Assembly (NCBI RefSeq): GCF_013373865.1
Contig: NC_050474.1
Location: 8,275,061-8,339,060, forward strand
Direction: 5' to 3'
Source: Monomorium pharaonis
Lineage: Eukaryota > Arthropoda > Insecta > Hymenoptera > Formicidae
Length of the DNA: 64,000 bases
Part shown: piece after piece, positions 55,849 to 64,000 of the stretch
Numbering within the stretch: the first letter of the stretch is position 1
How the letters are laid out: each line of letters starts with the position of its first letter
Translations under genes and position numbers: made by a program
The notes under the pieces: generated by a model
Database searches by the model: none
What the model was told of the DNA's origin: nothing
The model's input: the letters and a program-made list of their open reading frames with translations, nothing else

Positions 55849-57190
55849 CGGGATACTCCCGGCATACGACACACGAGGACGCAAACGCAACAAAGAAAAT
55901 GAATTATTGACCAAGTGAATAATAGTGACAAAAATGGTATTTATTGAAAGAAAGAGAATAGAAATAAAATAAGAACGGAAAATAAAAGTTATTAGTCCAC
56001 ACCGTCAAAGATAATATCACGCGCCCAACGATACGGGCGCACGTGATCATCGACTCACCGGCCTCGCTAACCAGTGAGTGCGCGGGTACGATCTTCCTCG
56101 CGCAACGATACACTGTTTCGGGCGGACGAGATGTGCCGACAATCCCGGCAACCATAGATCGCGATTACGATATCCGGCCCGCGACGCTTATCCTCTCCGA
56201 AACCGACTTCCGCACACAAAATTACTCGCGCTTTACGACGCACATACCCGATATCCGCGGGGACTATATTTCCCGCGCGGCGCTACGCGGCTCGCACGGG
56301 CGAGGGCTTTGCGGCGCATGCAGTCACTGCCTCCTGGGGGAATCGCGAACAAAATCCGCTCTCCTATTAGGCCACGATACACGACGCGATACCGCCCCTC
56401 TCGCTTGAGTCCGACAATTTACCAAAAGCGCGAGGCCGTCTCGCAGCCGACGCAACACTAACATCAACGCGTGCCGAACGCAGAATAGGGTGGCTCGCCG
56501 GCCAGTGGCTTTACAAAGCGTAGTCGCGACGAAATCACTGGGCCACCTCACCGATAACTATCCTGGCTCGTCCTCCCGTCACCAGCTGCGGTCTTCCCGA
56601 CACCAACTCCTCGCTCTTTTCTCCGCTCTGAACGGGCTTGAAGGCCGAGAACCGATAACTTAACAGACAAAAGGCCAGGACGCCACACGATGAGCCCGAC
56701 AGTACGCACGCAAAAGCCCGGGGACCGCGATTGATCCGCGATCAATGCCGCGACCCCCCACTAAGGGCTACGCGTCAGTCCTTGTGCATCGCGTCGTCCC
56801 AATCAGCGTAGGGCGAGCAGTCCTGCGCCCGCAGGACCGTGAGCAGTATAATTCTTCCGGGTGCCCCACGGGCCTTTCGCGAAGACCGAATTTTCTGCCG
56901 GCAACCTCCGGCGTCCATCGGCGATCCTTGCCGCCTCCCATTTCCCGCAGGAAGGTCCCGCATTCTACGGGGGCAGTCCAGCGGCCCCAGCTTCCAGGCC
57001 GTCGCCTTCAAGGTGCTCGTCGTCGTCCATTGTCAGCCGGGGCACCGTTTTTCTTTACGACGGCCCCAGCTTTCCCGATGCTCGGTGCGCTCGCTCGCAC
57101 CCCGCCGCTCGCCTCGCCTCTCCGGCGATCTCCTACTTTCGGCCGTTGCCATCCGGGTCTGCGGAATCCAGGGTATCGATGTAATTTTTC
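55849..57190. other. GC-rich gene-free region
   Basis: CG-rich with many open frames on both strands but no protein motif recognised; open frames are expected at this composition. On minus, an AATAAATACC string near 55935-55945 and a TGTGACGTGGC start near 57594 would suit a long LTR (about 1.7 kb), but the end is not resolved. Confidence 0.35.
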
Positions 57191-57326
57191 CCCTAGGGTG
57201 GAAACGTGAAAAGTGAAAAATTTCAAGTTACTGCCTCTTTCTATTCAACACTAATAGAAAGAGATAGTTACAAATGAACAAACGTGAAAAGTGAAACTTT
57301 TCATTTTTCATGTTTTCGCCCTAAGG
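57191..57326. mobile_element. Small MITE, CCTTAGGGCGAAAAC-type ends (136 bp)
   Basis: Left CCCTAGGGTGGAAACGTGAA pairs inverted with right end (complement CCTTAGGGCGAAAACATGAA). An inner hairpin CTCTTTCTATT...AATAGAAAGAG occupies the centre. Confidence 0.65.
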
Positions 57327-57990
57327 AAAAAGTTACATGATTGCTGCCCTAACACACCTCTCCTTCCGCACTTGCCGCTGCCTCCTCCCTGAACTCCTGT
57401 TGCTGCGGTGAGATGCTCGCCGAGTTACCTAAAAGAAACGCAAAACATTTAACCTATCTATTCTACATTCGTCGCGATTCCTCCGGGAGATTTCCCGATT
57501 CGCTCTCGCTTCTCTGTTCGGTGCAAACTCGCAGCCTGTGACGGGGGAGGAACGCTGCGCGCCGTGACAGCGAAACTGCCACGTCACAACCTATATAAAG
57601 AATTTTTTACAGGTCTTACAAATTTTCACAAAAGTCAAGACATGCAGTGTATATAGCAAAATTAAAAATCAAAAAATTGAAAAAATTATTGACATATTGT
57701 AAATGGAAGATATACAAGAGTCTTATGAATCTTATGAAAATAATGAAAGAAATCAAGGAATCGTAATGGCTTGTGATGTTGTATACTTGATTTTGCTACA
57801 CTGTCCTTATTTTTGCGAAAGAAGGAAAATTAAGAAAAGAAAAATAAAGAATAATTATAGTATTTATTAATTTATTTCTCTTTTTCTAACAAATTTTGAT
57901 AATTTATTTAAAATTAATATTAAATCTAAATTTTCTGCGCTTGTTGATTCTATTTCTGTCCAAATTTTTTAAAATTTGTTCTCTCTTTTT
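57327..57990. other. Spacer, no gene recognised
   Basis: GC-rich to about 57590, then abruptly AT-rich; the composition break at 57595 (next to CCACGTCACA) looks like an element boundary. No ORF supported. Confidence 0.4.
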
Positions 57991-57994
57991 TTCA

Positions 57995-58765
57995 GGCTAT
58001 CACTCTTCAATCTTGCTCAGAATTTTGGATGCCTCGTCAAGCTACAAATATTTTTCTGGTGCTCAGTAAGATAAGTTGTAAATAATATTAAATTTTAAGA
58101 AGAGTATAAATATTTTGGAAACAAAAGTATTTGCAATGGGACGTTCACATATACCTGAAAATTCAATAATTGTCAAATGTTTTCTCAGATTCTGTTTAAG
58201 TTCCCGGTTGTGGCGTTCGGAAATATTATTCGTTCTACGTTTTTGTTGAAATACGCAGAACGAACCGGGCTTAAAGCCATTTAGCCAGGTGTCCTTATAA
58301 TAATTGATAAATGGTTGTACATTTATGCAAGCGTCAAAAATAATATTGGTTATTACATGAAAGCCTTCTTCTATTAATTGCTCTGGTAAAAGAGCCAGTC
58401 ATATTAACAATTTAGTTGCATCCTAACCTAATTCTTTATTATTTCTTTTCAAAATATCGTGTTTGTCAGCATTATCTATTAACGCCTGTAAGAAGAAACC
58501 AACATGAAGAAAATTTATCTACATTTTATGTTTATTATTATGTGTATTGTTCTTTGTTACATGGCTATAACGGAAAAAGCAACCAACTTTAGCGTGGGGA
58601 AAAACTGTTTTCAAAGCTTTTTGTTCAGCTTTTTCAAAATCAGACATTGCTGTAGCAGGTATGGTATAATACCCACTACTTTTCTCAAGACGTCAATATA
58701 ATCTTTTGTTTTGCGTCCTTCCATTATGGCGTAGACAATTGAAAATGTCTGAAATTTGAAAGCAA
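57995..58765 (-). pseudogene. MULE (Mutator-like) transposase remnant
   Basis: On minus, pieces in shifting frames read, in order: FSIVYAIMEGRKTKDYIDVL, then (ATA)MSDFEKAEQKALKTVFPHAK (second catalytic Asp region), LIEEGFHVITN, FINYYKDTWLNGFKPGSFCV, RRTNNISERHNRELKQNLRK. The SDFE.A and W..G..P..F...RTNN..E.HN sequence signature is that of insect MULE transposases. Several stops and shifts. Upstream zinc-finger (FLYWCH-like) part not seen. Confidence 0.75.
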
Positions 58766-59110
58766 TTAAATTTACTCACATAAAAAATAAAGTGTTTTGT
58801 AATTAAATGAAGTAATTAATTAATTACAAGTCTGTAAATATAAAATCGAAATTTGTCCATAGATGGCGCTAGCTGTCAATGTAGTTACCATCAAACCGCG
58901 TCATTGGCGCCATTTTTTTGTTTTGACATTTGATAAAGATTTTCAACTTACAACAATACAAGTTTCATACAATAGCATAGTTGTTAATAGCGTAGAACAT
59001 GTCGAATTTTGTGCTTGGAAACTACGATTTGCGGACAGCATTGATTTTCTGTTACCATTTGAAGAAACCTGCTGCAAAATCGCATCGAATGCTTATCGAA
59101 GAGTAGATAT

Positions 59111-59201
59111 GTACCACTATGGGGAGCCGCCTGTGACGCCACTGGCGCCGTCCCCCCACCTCTCTACGACGTCACAGGCGGCAGTGTACTTATAGTGGTA
59201 C
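59111..59201. repeat. Hairpin GTACCACTAT...ATAGTGGTAC
   Basis: GTACCACTATgg and GCCGCCTGTGACG pair with CGTCACAGGCGGC and ATAGTGGTAC at the right end around a GC-rich loop. A small palindromic MITE or a stable hairpin; a (CT)n microsatellite follows at 59220-59282. Confidence 0.75.
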
Positions 59202-59216
59202 AAATGGTACATTTAT

Positions 59217-59219
<3 letters not shown>

Positions 59220-59280
<61 letters not shown>

Positions 59281-59282
59281 TC
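59220..59282. repeat. (CT)n microsatellite
   Basis: About 30 uninterrupted TC units. Confidence 0.95.
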
Positions 59283-59570
59283 TTCCTTCTCTTTCTTGCG
59301 CGTTTACTCTTTTTTTTCTACAAATTTTTAAATACTAATCTAATACTTTATTGGTACTTTTTTTTGTTCTCTACCTTTCGCACTTTTTAAGAATTTAAAT
59401 ATTTATTTAATAATAACTTTGATAAAAAAAGTTTACGTCAGAAGAAAGTTTCGATCTTAACCTAATTTAATAAGGTTTTTTGTTTGTTTTAAATCATAAA
59501 CGTTTTAACATATATATATGTATATTTTATTGGATATGCACGATAGTTTTACAGTTCATAATAATAATAC

Positions 59571-59980
59571 TAAAGACCTATAATAAAAGATTCGCCAATG
59601 GCGAACACAATTTTGATTGGTCACTTGAATCACGTGGTTTATCCGCCATTGCGTACCTACGCTGGGCAAGGAAGAGGGGAGAGTGCTTTGTGCTGAGCAA
59701 TATAGGTTAAAGGAATATGTGTCAGAAATTATAAGGTAATTCAATCTCTGCACTCTCGAGAGTCACTATATTTTGACGATACACTCAGGAAGAACAAGAA
59801 AAATTAAATTTGCAGCTGCTATATGGTTGCGTAGAACTTGGAGCAGGCTTGCATTGTTTACTTTTACTATCTCCATTACTCCAGCCCCCCAGCCCCCATC
59901 CAGTCACCAGTATGGGTACAAGATGGCGGACAAGAGTCACGGTGGGGGGCCATTGGCGCATCTTTGATTATAGGTCTTTA
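59571..59980. mobile_element. hAT-like MITE, copy B (410 bp)
   Basis: Same ends and interior as copy A (15341-15768) with about 93% similarity by eye, flanked by its own exact 8-bp duplication AATAATAC (59563-59570, 59981-59988). This fixes the ends of the family. Confidence 0.9.
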
Positions 59981-60208
59981 AATAATACGAGGAAAAAAAC
60001 TTGTAGATTTTAAGGAAAATATAATGGTACATAGTTAAGAAGCAATACAAAATGACTAAAGATACATATAACGATTAAGTCTGTCCTTTTCGCTCCATAG
60101 CAGTCAGTAGTGTTTTTATCCATAACACAGCGTTTTTTTTTAAATTTTATCAGTGTCAAGCTTCTTAAAATATTTCAAATCAATTCACAACTTGCTCAAT
60201 TTCACCTA

Positions 60209-60510
60209 AAACAACTTTTTTAGGTCCTGTTATTTTCCTGTACCGATGTATCAGTTGTAACTCTGTAAATTAATTAATTTATTATTATTAAGGTAATTAA
60301 TAAACCTGAATCTAAAATATTACATATTGTACTTACTTAATGTTTTTTTGTGCTATAGAAACTCGATATATCGTTGTTAGTTCAAGGAAAATAATATAAA
60401 ATTCTTGCTCAGTAAATAACGAATATTTTGCATTTAGTTCGTCATAAGTCTGCTTTTCAAGAATATTGCGCACGTTTTTAATAATCTGTATTACGGTACA
60501 TAAATCCATT
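60209..60510 (-). CDS. Small two-part ORF, unrecognised
   Basis: ATG at 60509 starts 57 codons, MDLCTVIQIIKNVRNILEKQ ... FTEQEFYIIFLELTTIYRVS, up to a GTAAGT donor at 60338. After an ACAG acceptor the region 60264-60187 reads LQLIHRYRKITGPKKVVLGE ... in a frame offset from the simple splice, suggesting an indel. Helical and charged; no family recognised. It lies just downstream of another degenerate ORF in the same orientation. Confidence 0.35.
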
Positions 60511-60542
60511 TTTTAATCATTTTTACGGATTTCTATATGTAG

Positions 60543-61120
60543 TTATTTGATTAAAAGATGTTGGCAATAGTTAACGCATTCGGCGACTGCTTCAAGTCTT
60601 CTCAGACATTCGTTGATGCACACACATATTTCTCTAAGATTGTCAAAAGTGGTTTTTTGCATAATTATGGCTCGAAGACTATATTTCTTTTTCTTCTTTA
60701 ATTCATTCTCCACTACCTCTTCCTCTTCGTCATAACGATTTATCGATGATTATACACCGCTGACCGTATAAAATTGTAAAAAGTAGTAAAAAATCTCGTT
60801 TTATAAATGGTGTTGATCACGCATTTCGTTTGCTACAGCATCTTCTGAATTAAAATATTCAGATGTGGTATTAAATTCCTTCTAAAAACTATACCAGGCA
60901 TCTGTTTTAAATAATAGGCCGATAAAATCTTTTCCCATTAGACCTATTACAGGATATAAAGTATCATCTTTCTACTCTTCGAATCCAATAACTACTTTTT
61001 TGCCAAAAGAAAGATTTAACTTGTATATCGTATGCAAAAGAAGTTGTTTCTCGAAAATTTTGGGCAATTCATTTATTTTATGTTGTACTATTATTGCTGC
61101 TGTTAATTTTTCTTTTTGCC
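60543..61120 (-). pseudogene. Degenerate ORF, unrecognised, same strand as the preceding small ORF
   Basis: One frame with four or more in-frame stops and a possible shift reads KEKLTAAIIVQHKINELPKI, FGKKVVIGFEE, DDTLYPVIGLMGKDFIGLLF, NRYDEEEEVVENELKKKKKY, FDNLREICVCINECLRRLEA, ending TAA at 60543. The continuity of sense over about 190 codons indicates a former gene. The pair of small genes in tandem resembles accessory genes of a large DNA transposon or integrated virus, but I cannot name it. Confidence 0.4.
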
Positions 61121-61336
61121 ATGGTTACCGTAAGTAAGTAAATAAATTTGGTACAATACAGGGAACAACACGTGCACTATGTATATATAATTTACTCATA
61201 GAGAGAGTCTCTCAGAATGTATAACGTTATATTACGAATGTCTAATAAAGATTGGTTGAAAGTAAACTGTGTTTATAGAGCTGCTGTGCAACAATGACAA
61301 TAGGAAAAATAACGGGAGGTAAGGTTATTCATAAAT

Positions 61337-61480
61337 CTTAGTATTAGTAGTGATTTCCCAAAGACGACGATTCTCCAAAGTACCAAGATTTCTACGGAAA
61401 CTAATCTCATCACAAGTAATTTGTAAAAGATAGCGCCTTTGCACGTGTTCGGTAATATGAAACTTGAAACTCCAAAACAT
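61337..61480 (-). pseudogene. Possible mariner-like transposase fragment
   Basis: A 48-codon open frame reads EHVQRRYLLQITCDEISFRR NLGTLENRRLWEI, loosely like the (D)E..F...G..N....W segment of insect DDE_3 transposases. Short and weak. Confidence 0.25.
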
Positions 61481-62040
61481 GTAACCGTTACATTATCACA
61501 TCATCGTGAGATGGCTATAAGCCGCGTACACCATAATCGAAACAAAGAGTTATTTTTTGATAATATTATATAAGCGTTAGTTTAGTAGTGTGCCTCAGAC
61601 AAGCCAAGCACGATACTGATTTGGAAAGAGAAGGATTGCAATGGTAGTGTGCCTCAGATAGGTCAAGCACAGTACCGTGAATGAAGGATGAGAGAGTGAA
61701 ATAGTGGAGAAAAAATGAGAAGTTACAGAAGTAACTCTTGCCGAATTTTGAATATAATTTCGATCCTTCTTACAGTTATACTTACAATGGTGTATAAGAT
61801 TTTGCTGTAGAGTCTTTCTGCGCGATCTGTTAACCAGAGTAGCTTCTGTCAGACTAGCAGATTAAGACTAGCCGATTTTCACCAAATTTCGCTTGCTTTT
61901 ATACCATTAGTTTGGTGATGGTGCGGCGAGGGGATAGTAAAATTCGGGGAAATTAGGGTGGTAAATCGTGGAGTAATTTGTTAATTATTTCCGAAGTTGT
62001 TAATACTATTATTTAAAAAAATTATCTGTAGTACGTTATT
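61481..62040. other. Spacer with a short duplicated phrase
   Basis: AGTAGTGTGCCTCAGA(C/T)A(A/G)G and following ..CAAGCAC occur twice (61585, 61643). No gene seen. Confidence 0.5.
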
Positions 62041-63200
62041 TTAACTTGCTATCAATATTCTAGTTTGAACGGCTAATTTGGCCGTTGAAATGTGAGCGAT
62101 AATTGGCCGACGAAAAATTCGCCACCTTGCCGCTAGTATCCCAAATGAGCATTCTACAGTTCTTCGCGCCCGACTTAATCTATAATTAAACATTTTCTTC
62201 GTAACAGTTAAGTTCCCACTTCGAGAGTATGACCGCATCATATAAGATATTAGTGGAAATGCTTCGTCCCCTACTATGACATATGGAAATTTGAATCCAC
62301 TATTATCCAAATGCCTATCCGGAGGCAGTTGAAGTGAATTCGTATCCAATAGATGAGCAAGATTACTGCTAGCAAACCCGCATCGCTACGTTTCCCTTCC
62401 GCTCCAATGTCCACGATGCTGAAGCAACAATTTGCATCACTCATAAGTAGGTTGATGCTGTGGTTACCTTTATAATCATAACAGGACGAGTCACTATTCG
62501 GTGGTGCCTACATTTAACAAGAATACAATGTCAGATTTATAAAAACTGTACGAAAAATGGTTGTATCAGGGGCTCGATTCTTGAATTCATTCGCAAGAAA
62601 ACGTATGCGCAAATACCCTCTCTAACAGAAACGTTGCAAGTTTATTGGTTAAAAGCCATACGATAGCCAATAAATTTTCAACTTTTCTGTAAGAACAGAA
62701 TTTGCGTATACGTTTCTCTTGCGAATGACTTCAAGAATCGGGCCCCAGATACGTACCTGAACATTAATGTGCTTCTCATCTAAAGAACCAATGCAGTTTA
62801 GAAATTGACAGATTTCTTGAAATTCTTCAGCAACCTGTTGCCAATTTTCAGTGGTGGGTTACAGAAAAACTTTATCCTTTAAGACCTGCCACAATGCAGT
62901 GCAAGTCTCCCTTACGATTTTTGATGCTGTATTGGATGCAATACGAAATGCATACGAATGAGATGCAAGACTGTCATCGGATGCTAACCAGCGCAATGTC
63001 AGCTGCAATCTTGTACGAGGTGAAATTGGAATGCGACTTTTTTTTAAATATGTGGTCCAACCAAAGTTAGCAGTTCTTGAAATGCTTCCGGAGTCATTCT
63101 GAAGTAATAGAAGAACTTTTCACGATTGTTTATTTGCATCTCAACGACTAAATTGTCACTTGCATCTTGCAAATGCCTCATTACGTGCGTGAACATTGGC
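62041..63200 (-). pseudogene. HARBI1-type transposase remnant (Harbinger D)
   Basis: From 63200 down: MRHLQDASDNLVVEMQINNR EKFFYYFRMTPEAFQELLTL (N-terminal region), stop/shift near 63045, LRWLASDDSLASHSYAFRIA SNTASKIVRETCTALW, EICQFLNCIGSLDEKHINVQ (first Asp region). A MITE (62570-62745) follows the apparent exon end. Then about 62500-62041: CYDYKGNHSINLLM, FSIVDIGAEGKRSDAGL (second Asp region), YVIVGDEAFPLISYMMRSYS, FNYRLSRARRTVECSFGILA (acidic residue). Several stops and shifts. Confidence 0.82.
62570..62745. mobile_element. Tourist-like MITE (176 bp) in Harbinger D
   Basis: Inverted ends GGGCTCGATTCTTGAA and complement GGGCCCGATTCTTGAA, flanked by CAG on both sides (62567-62569, 62746-62748). 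A 3-bp duplication and GGGCCCGATT-type tips fit PIF/Harbinger. Confidence 0.85.
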
Positions 63201-63304
63201 CGTACTCAGAATTTCCGTTGAAAAATTCTTCGCTGTTTGCAGTTTTTTTAACATAATTTTTAACATAATTTTTTAACATAAGATTGTTTTTTCATGCATC
63301 GTTA

Positions 63305-63627
63305 CCCTTACGGAAAAAACACTCTAATTTTGAGAGTTTACACTCAAAATTGAGTGTTAATACTCGATTTTGGGAGTTTACTCCCAAATTTAGGTGTATA
63401 CGCTCAAATCTTGAGTATTTACACTAAAGATTGAGTGCTTATACTCGAACATTGAGTGTGTACACCCAATGATTGAGTGTTCATACCAAAGTTTGGATGT
63501 AAATATTGAATATTTGAAAGTATACTCTCAACATTTGGATATGACACTCAATAAATGAGTGTATACTTCCAACATAAAGTGTGAACACTGAAACGTTGGA
63601 GATGTACACTCGACATCTATTGAAGGT
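63305..63627. repeat. Palindrome array ACACTCAATTTTGAGTGT
   Basis: About 12-15 degenerate palindromic units of the ACACTCAA..TTGAGTGT type follow CCCTTACGGAAAAAACACTC (63308), a possible element tip. The right side ends one base before the TA of the next element. Same architecture as the CCCAG group but with a different tip; the right tip is not evident. Confidence 0.7.
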
Positions 63628-63628
63628 A

Positions 63629-63999
63629 CCCAGATAGCCAAAGAAAGGCAACGTGTTGTTATTTTGCTATCACTTATTCCCTATTAATTTTATCAAACTA
63701 AAGCCAAGGTATTTCCGCAAACTGTCTGTTGTTCTGACATCATATAAAATTCTACATTAGAATTCAACAAACTGATGGCAAGTTGTCAACATGCATGCAC
63801 AATTGCTGTCAATGTAACAAGTTTATTATTCCTCAATGCATGCACTTATAATTTTATAAATTCATGAAGGTTATTTGCTCTCCTGATGTTAACTTCGTTC
63901 CACGTTAAATTACAATGACAGCAAATTGTGGGCAAGTTCACAACATACATGCAGTGCATTAATTTGCCCGATATGTTTAATTTCGCTTGGCTATCTGGG
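63629..63999. mobile_element. CCCAG element 11 (371 bp), TTGCATGCAA-type words
   Basis: Perfect tips CCCAGATAGCCAA inverted. TA precedes it; T is the last base of the window, consistent with TA. Interior has AACATGCATGCACAATTGC, TTGCTGTCA and CAACATACATGCA words arranged inversely. Confidence 0.85.
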
Positions 64000-64000
64000 T

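Noticed and set aside
54882..55914. Many overlapping ORFs on both strands with repeats such as DTARL, GHRTI and AVSNR
   Set aside because: They arise because a 15-bp unit without stop codons is repeated; all frames are open. No real protein is implied.
56043..57216. Several 60-150-codon ORFs in the GC-rich block
   Set aside because: High GC makes stops rare. Frames on both strands overlap and none shows a conserved motif.
17560..64000. CRISPR-like array (regular palindromic repeats in several places)
   Set aside because: This is eukaryotic sequence; repeats are degenerate, contiguous, lack uniform unique spacers and sit within transposon tips.

Overview
This window looks like a transposon-packed intergenic stretch of an insect genome, most likely a hymenopteran such as an ant. 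It is AT-rich, has GT-AG introns, and carries animal-type transposon families (PIF/Harbinger, Tc1/mariner, P/THAP9-like, Merlin, MULE, Ty3/gypsy with env, an R1/Jockey-like LINE end). The species assignment is inference. I see no host gene and no functional rRNA or tRNA gene. Almost every recognisable coding segment belongs to a mobile element, and most are broken by stops, frameshifts or nested insertions.

Layout. 0.6-14 kb: a decayed Harbinger element (MADF-type protein on +, HARBI1-type transposase on -). A young gypsy/errantivirus-like provirus (4171-13609, 4-bp CTTC duplication, about 99% identical LTRs, gag-pol-env on -) is inserted in its transposase gene. The provirus has a TAA inside gag, a frameshift in env and an unexplained acidic 134-codon ATG-started ORF on the opposite strand. 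14-18 kb: a long-TIR element with a hAT-like MITE inside, a gypsy pol remnant and nested hairpin MITEs. 18-23 kb: a Russian-doll nest of at least four elements centred on a 2.85-kb near-perfect palindrome. 23-26 kb: repeated micro-exons, the end of a transposon protein gene, and a HARBI1 remnant. 26-32 kb: a probable long LTR broken up by a mariner relic and two palindrome-packed elements. 32-34 kb: a P-like transposase end and a solo gypsy LTR. 35-40 kb: a structurally complete but inactive Harbinger (12-bp TIRs, CAT duplication). 41-48 kb: a P-like transposase gene broken by an LTR, then a 5'-truncated gypsy with an extra CCHC ORF after integrase. 48-64 kb: Merlin, Harbinger MITEs, a LINE end, inverted minisatellite arms, a MULE relic, two small unrecognised ORFs and a fourth HARBI1 remnant.

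The strongest unexplained signal is a set of at least ten elements from 141 bp to about 5 kb that share CCCAG-type ends (often CCCAGAYAGCAC) and, for nearly all with both ends, a 2-bp target duplication (TA, AA, AT or CA). Each is filled with its own short palindromic repeat: GGACGTCC, AAGACGTCTT, GGATATCC, GTATATTC, GTAACATGTTAC, ATAAATATTTAT and so on. Two carry an antisense 5S-rRNA-like block and one carries a tRNA-like block with A and B boxes. I treat these as one group of non-autonomous DNA transposons whose ends are conserved while the interior is replaced by private palindrome arrays.
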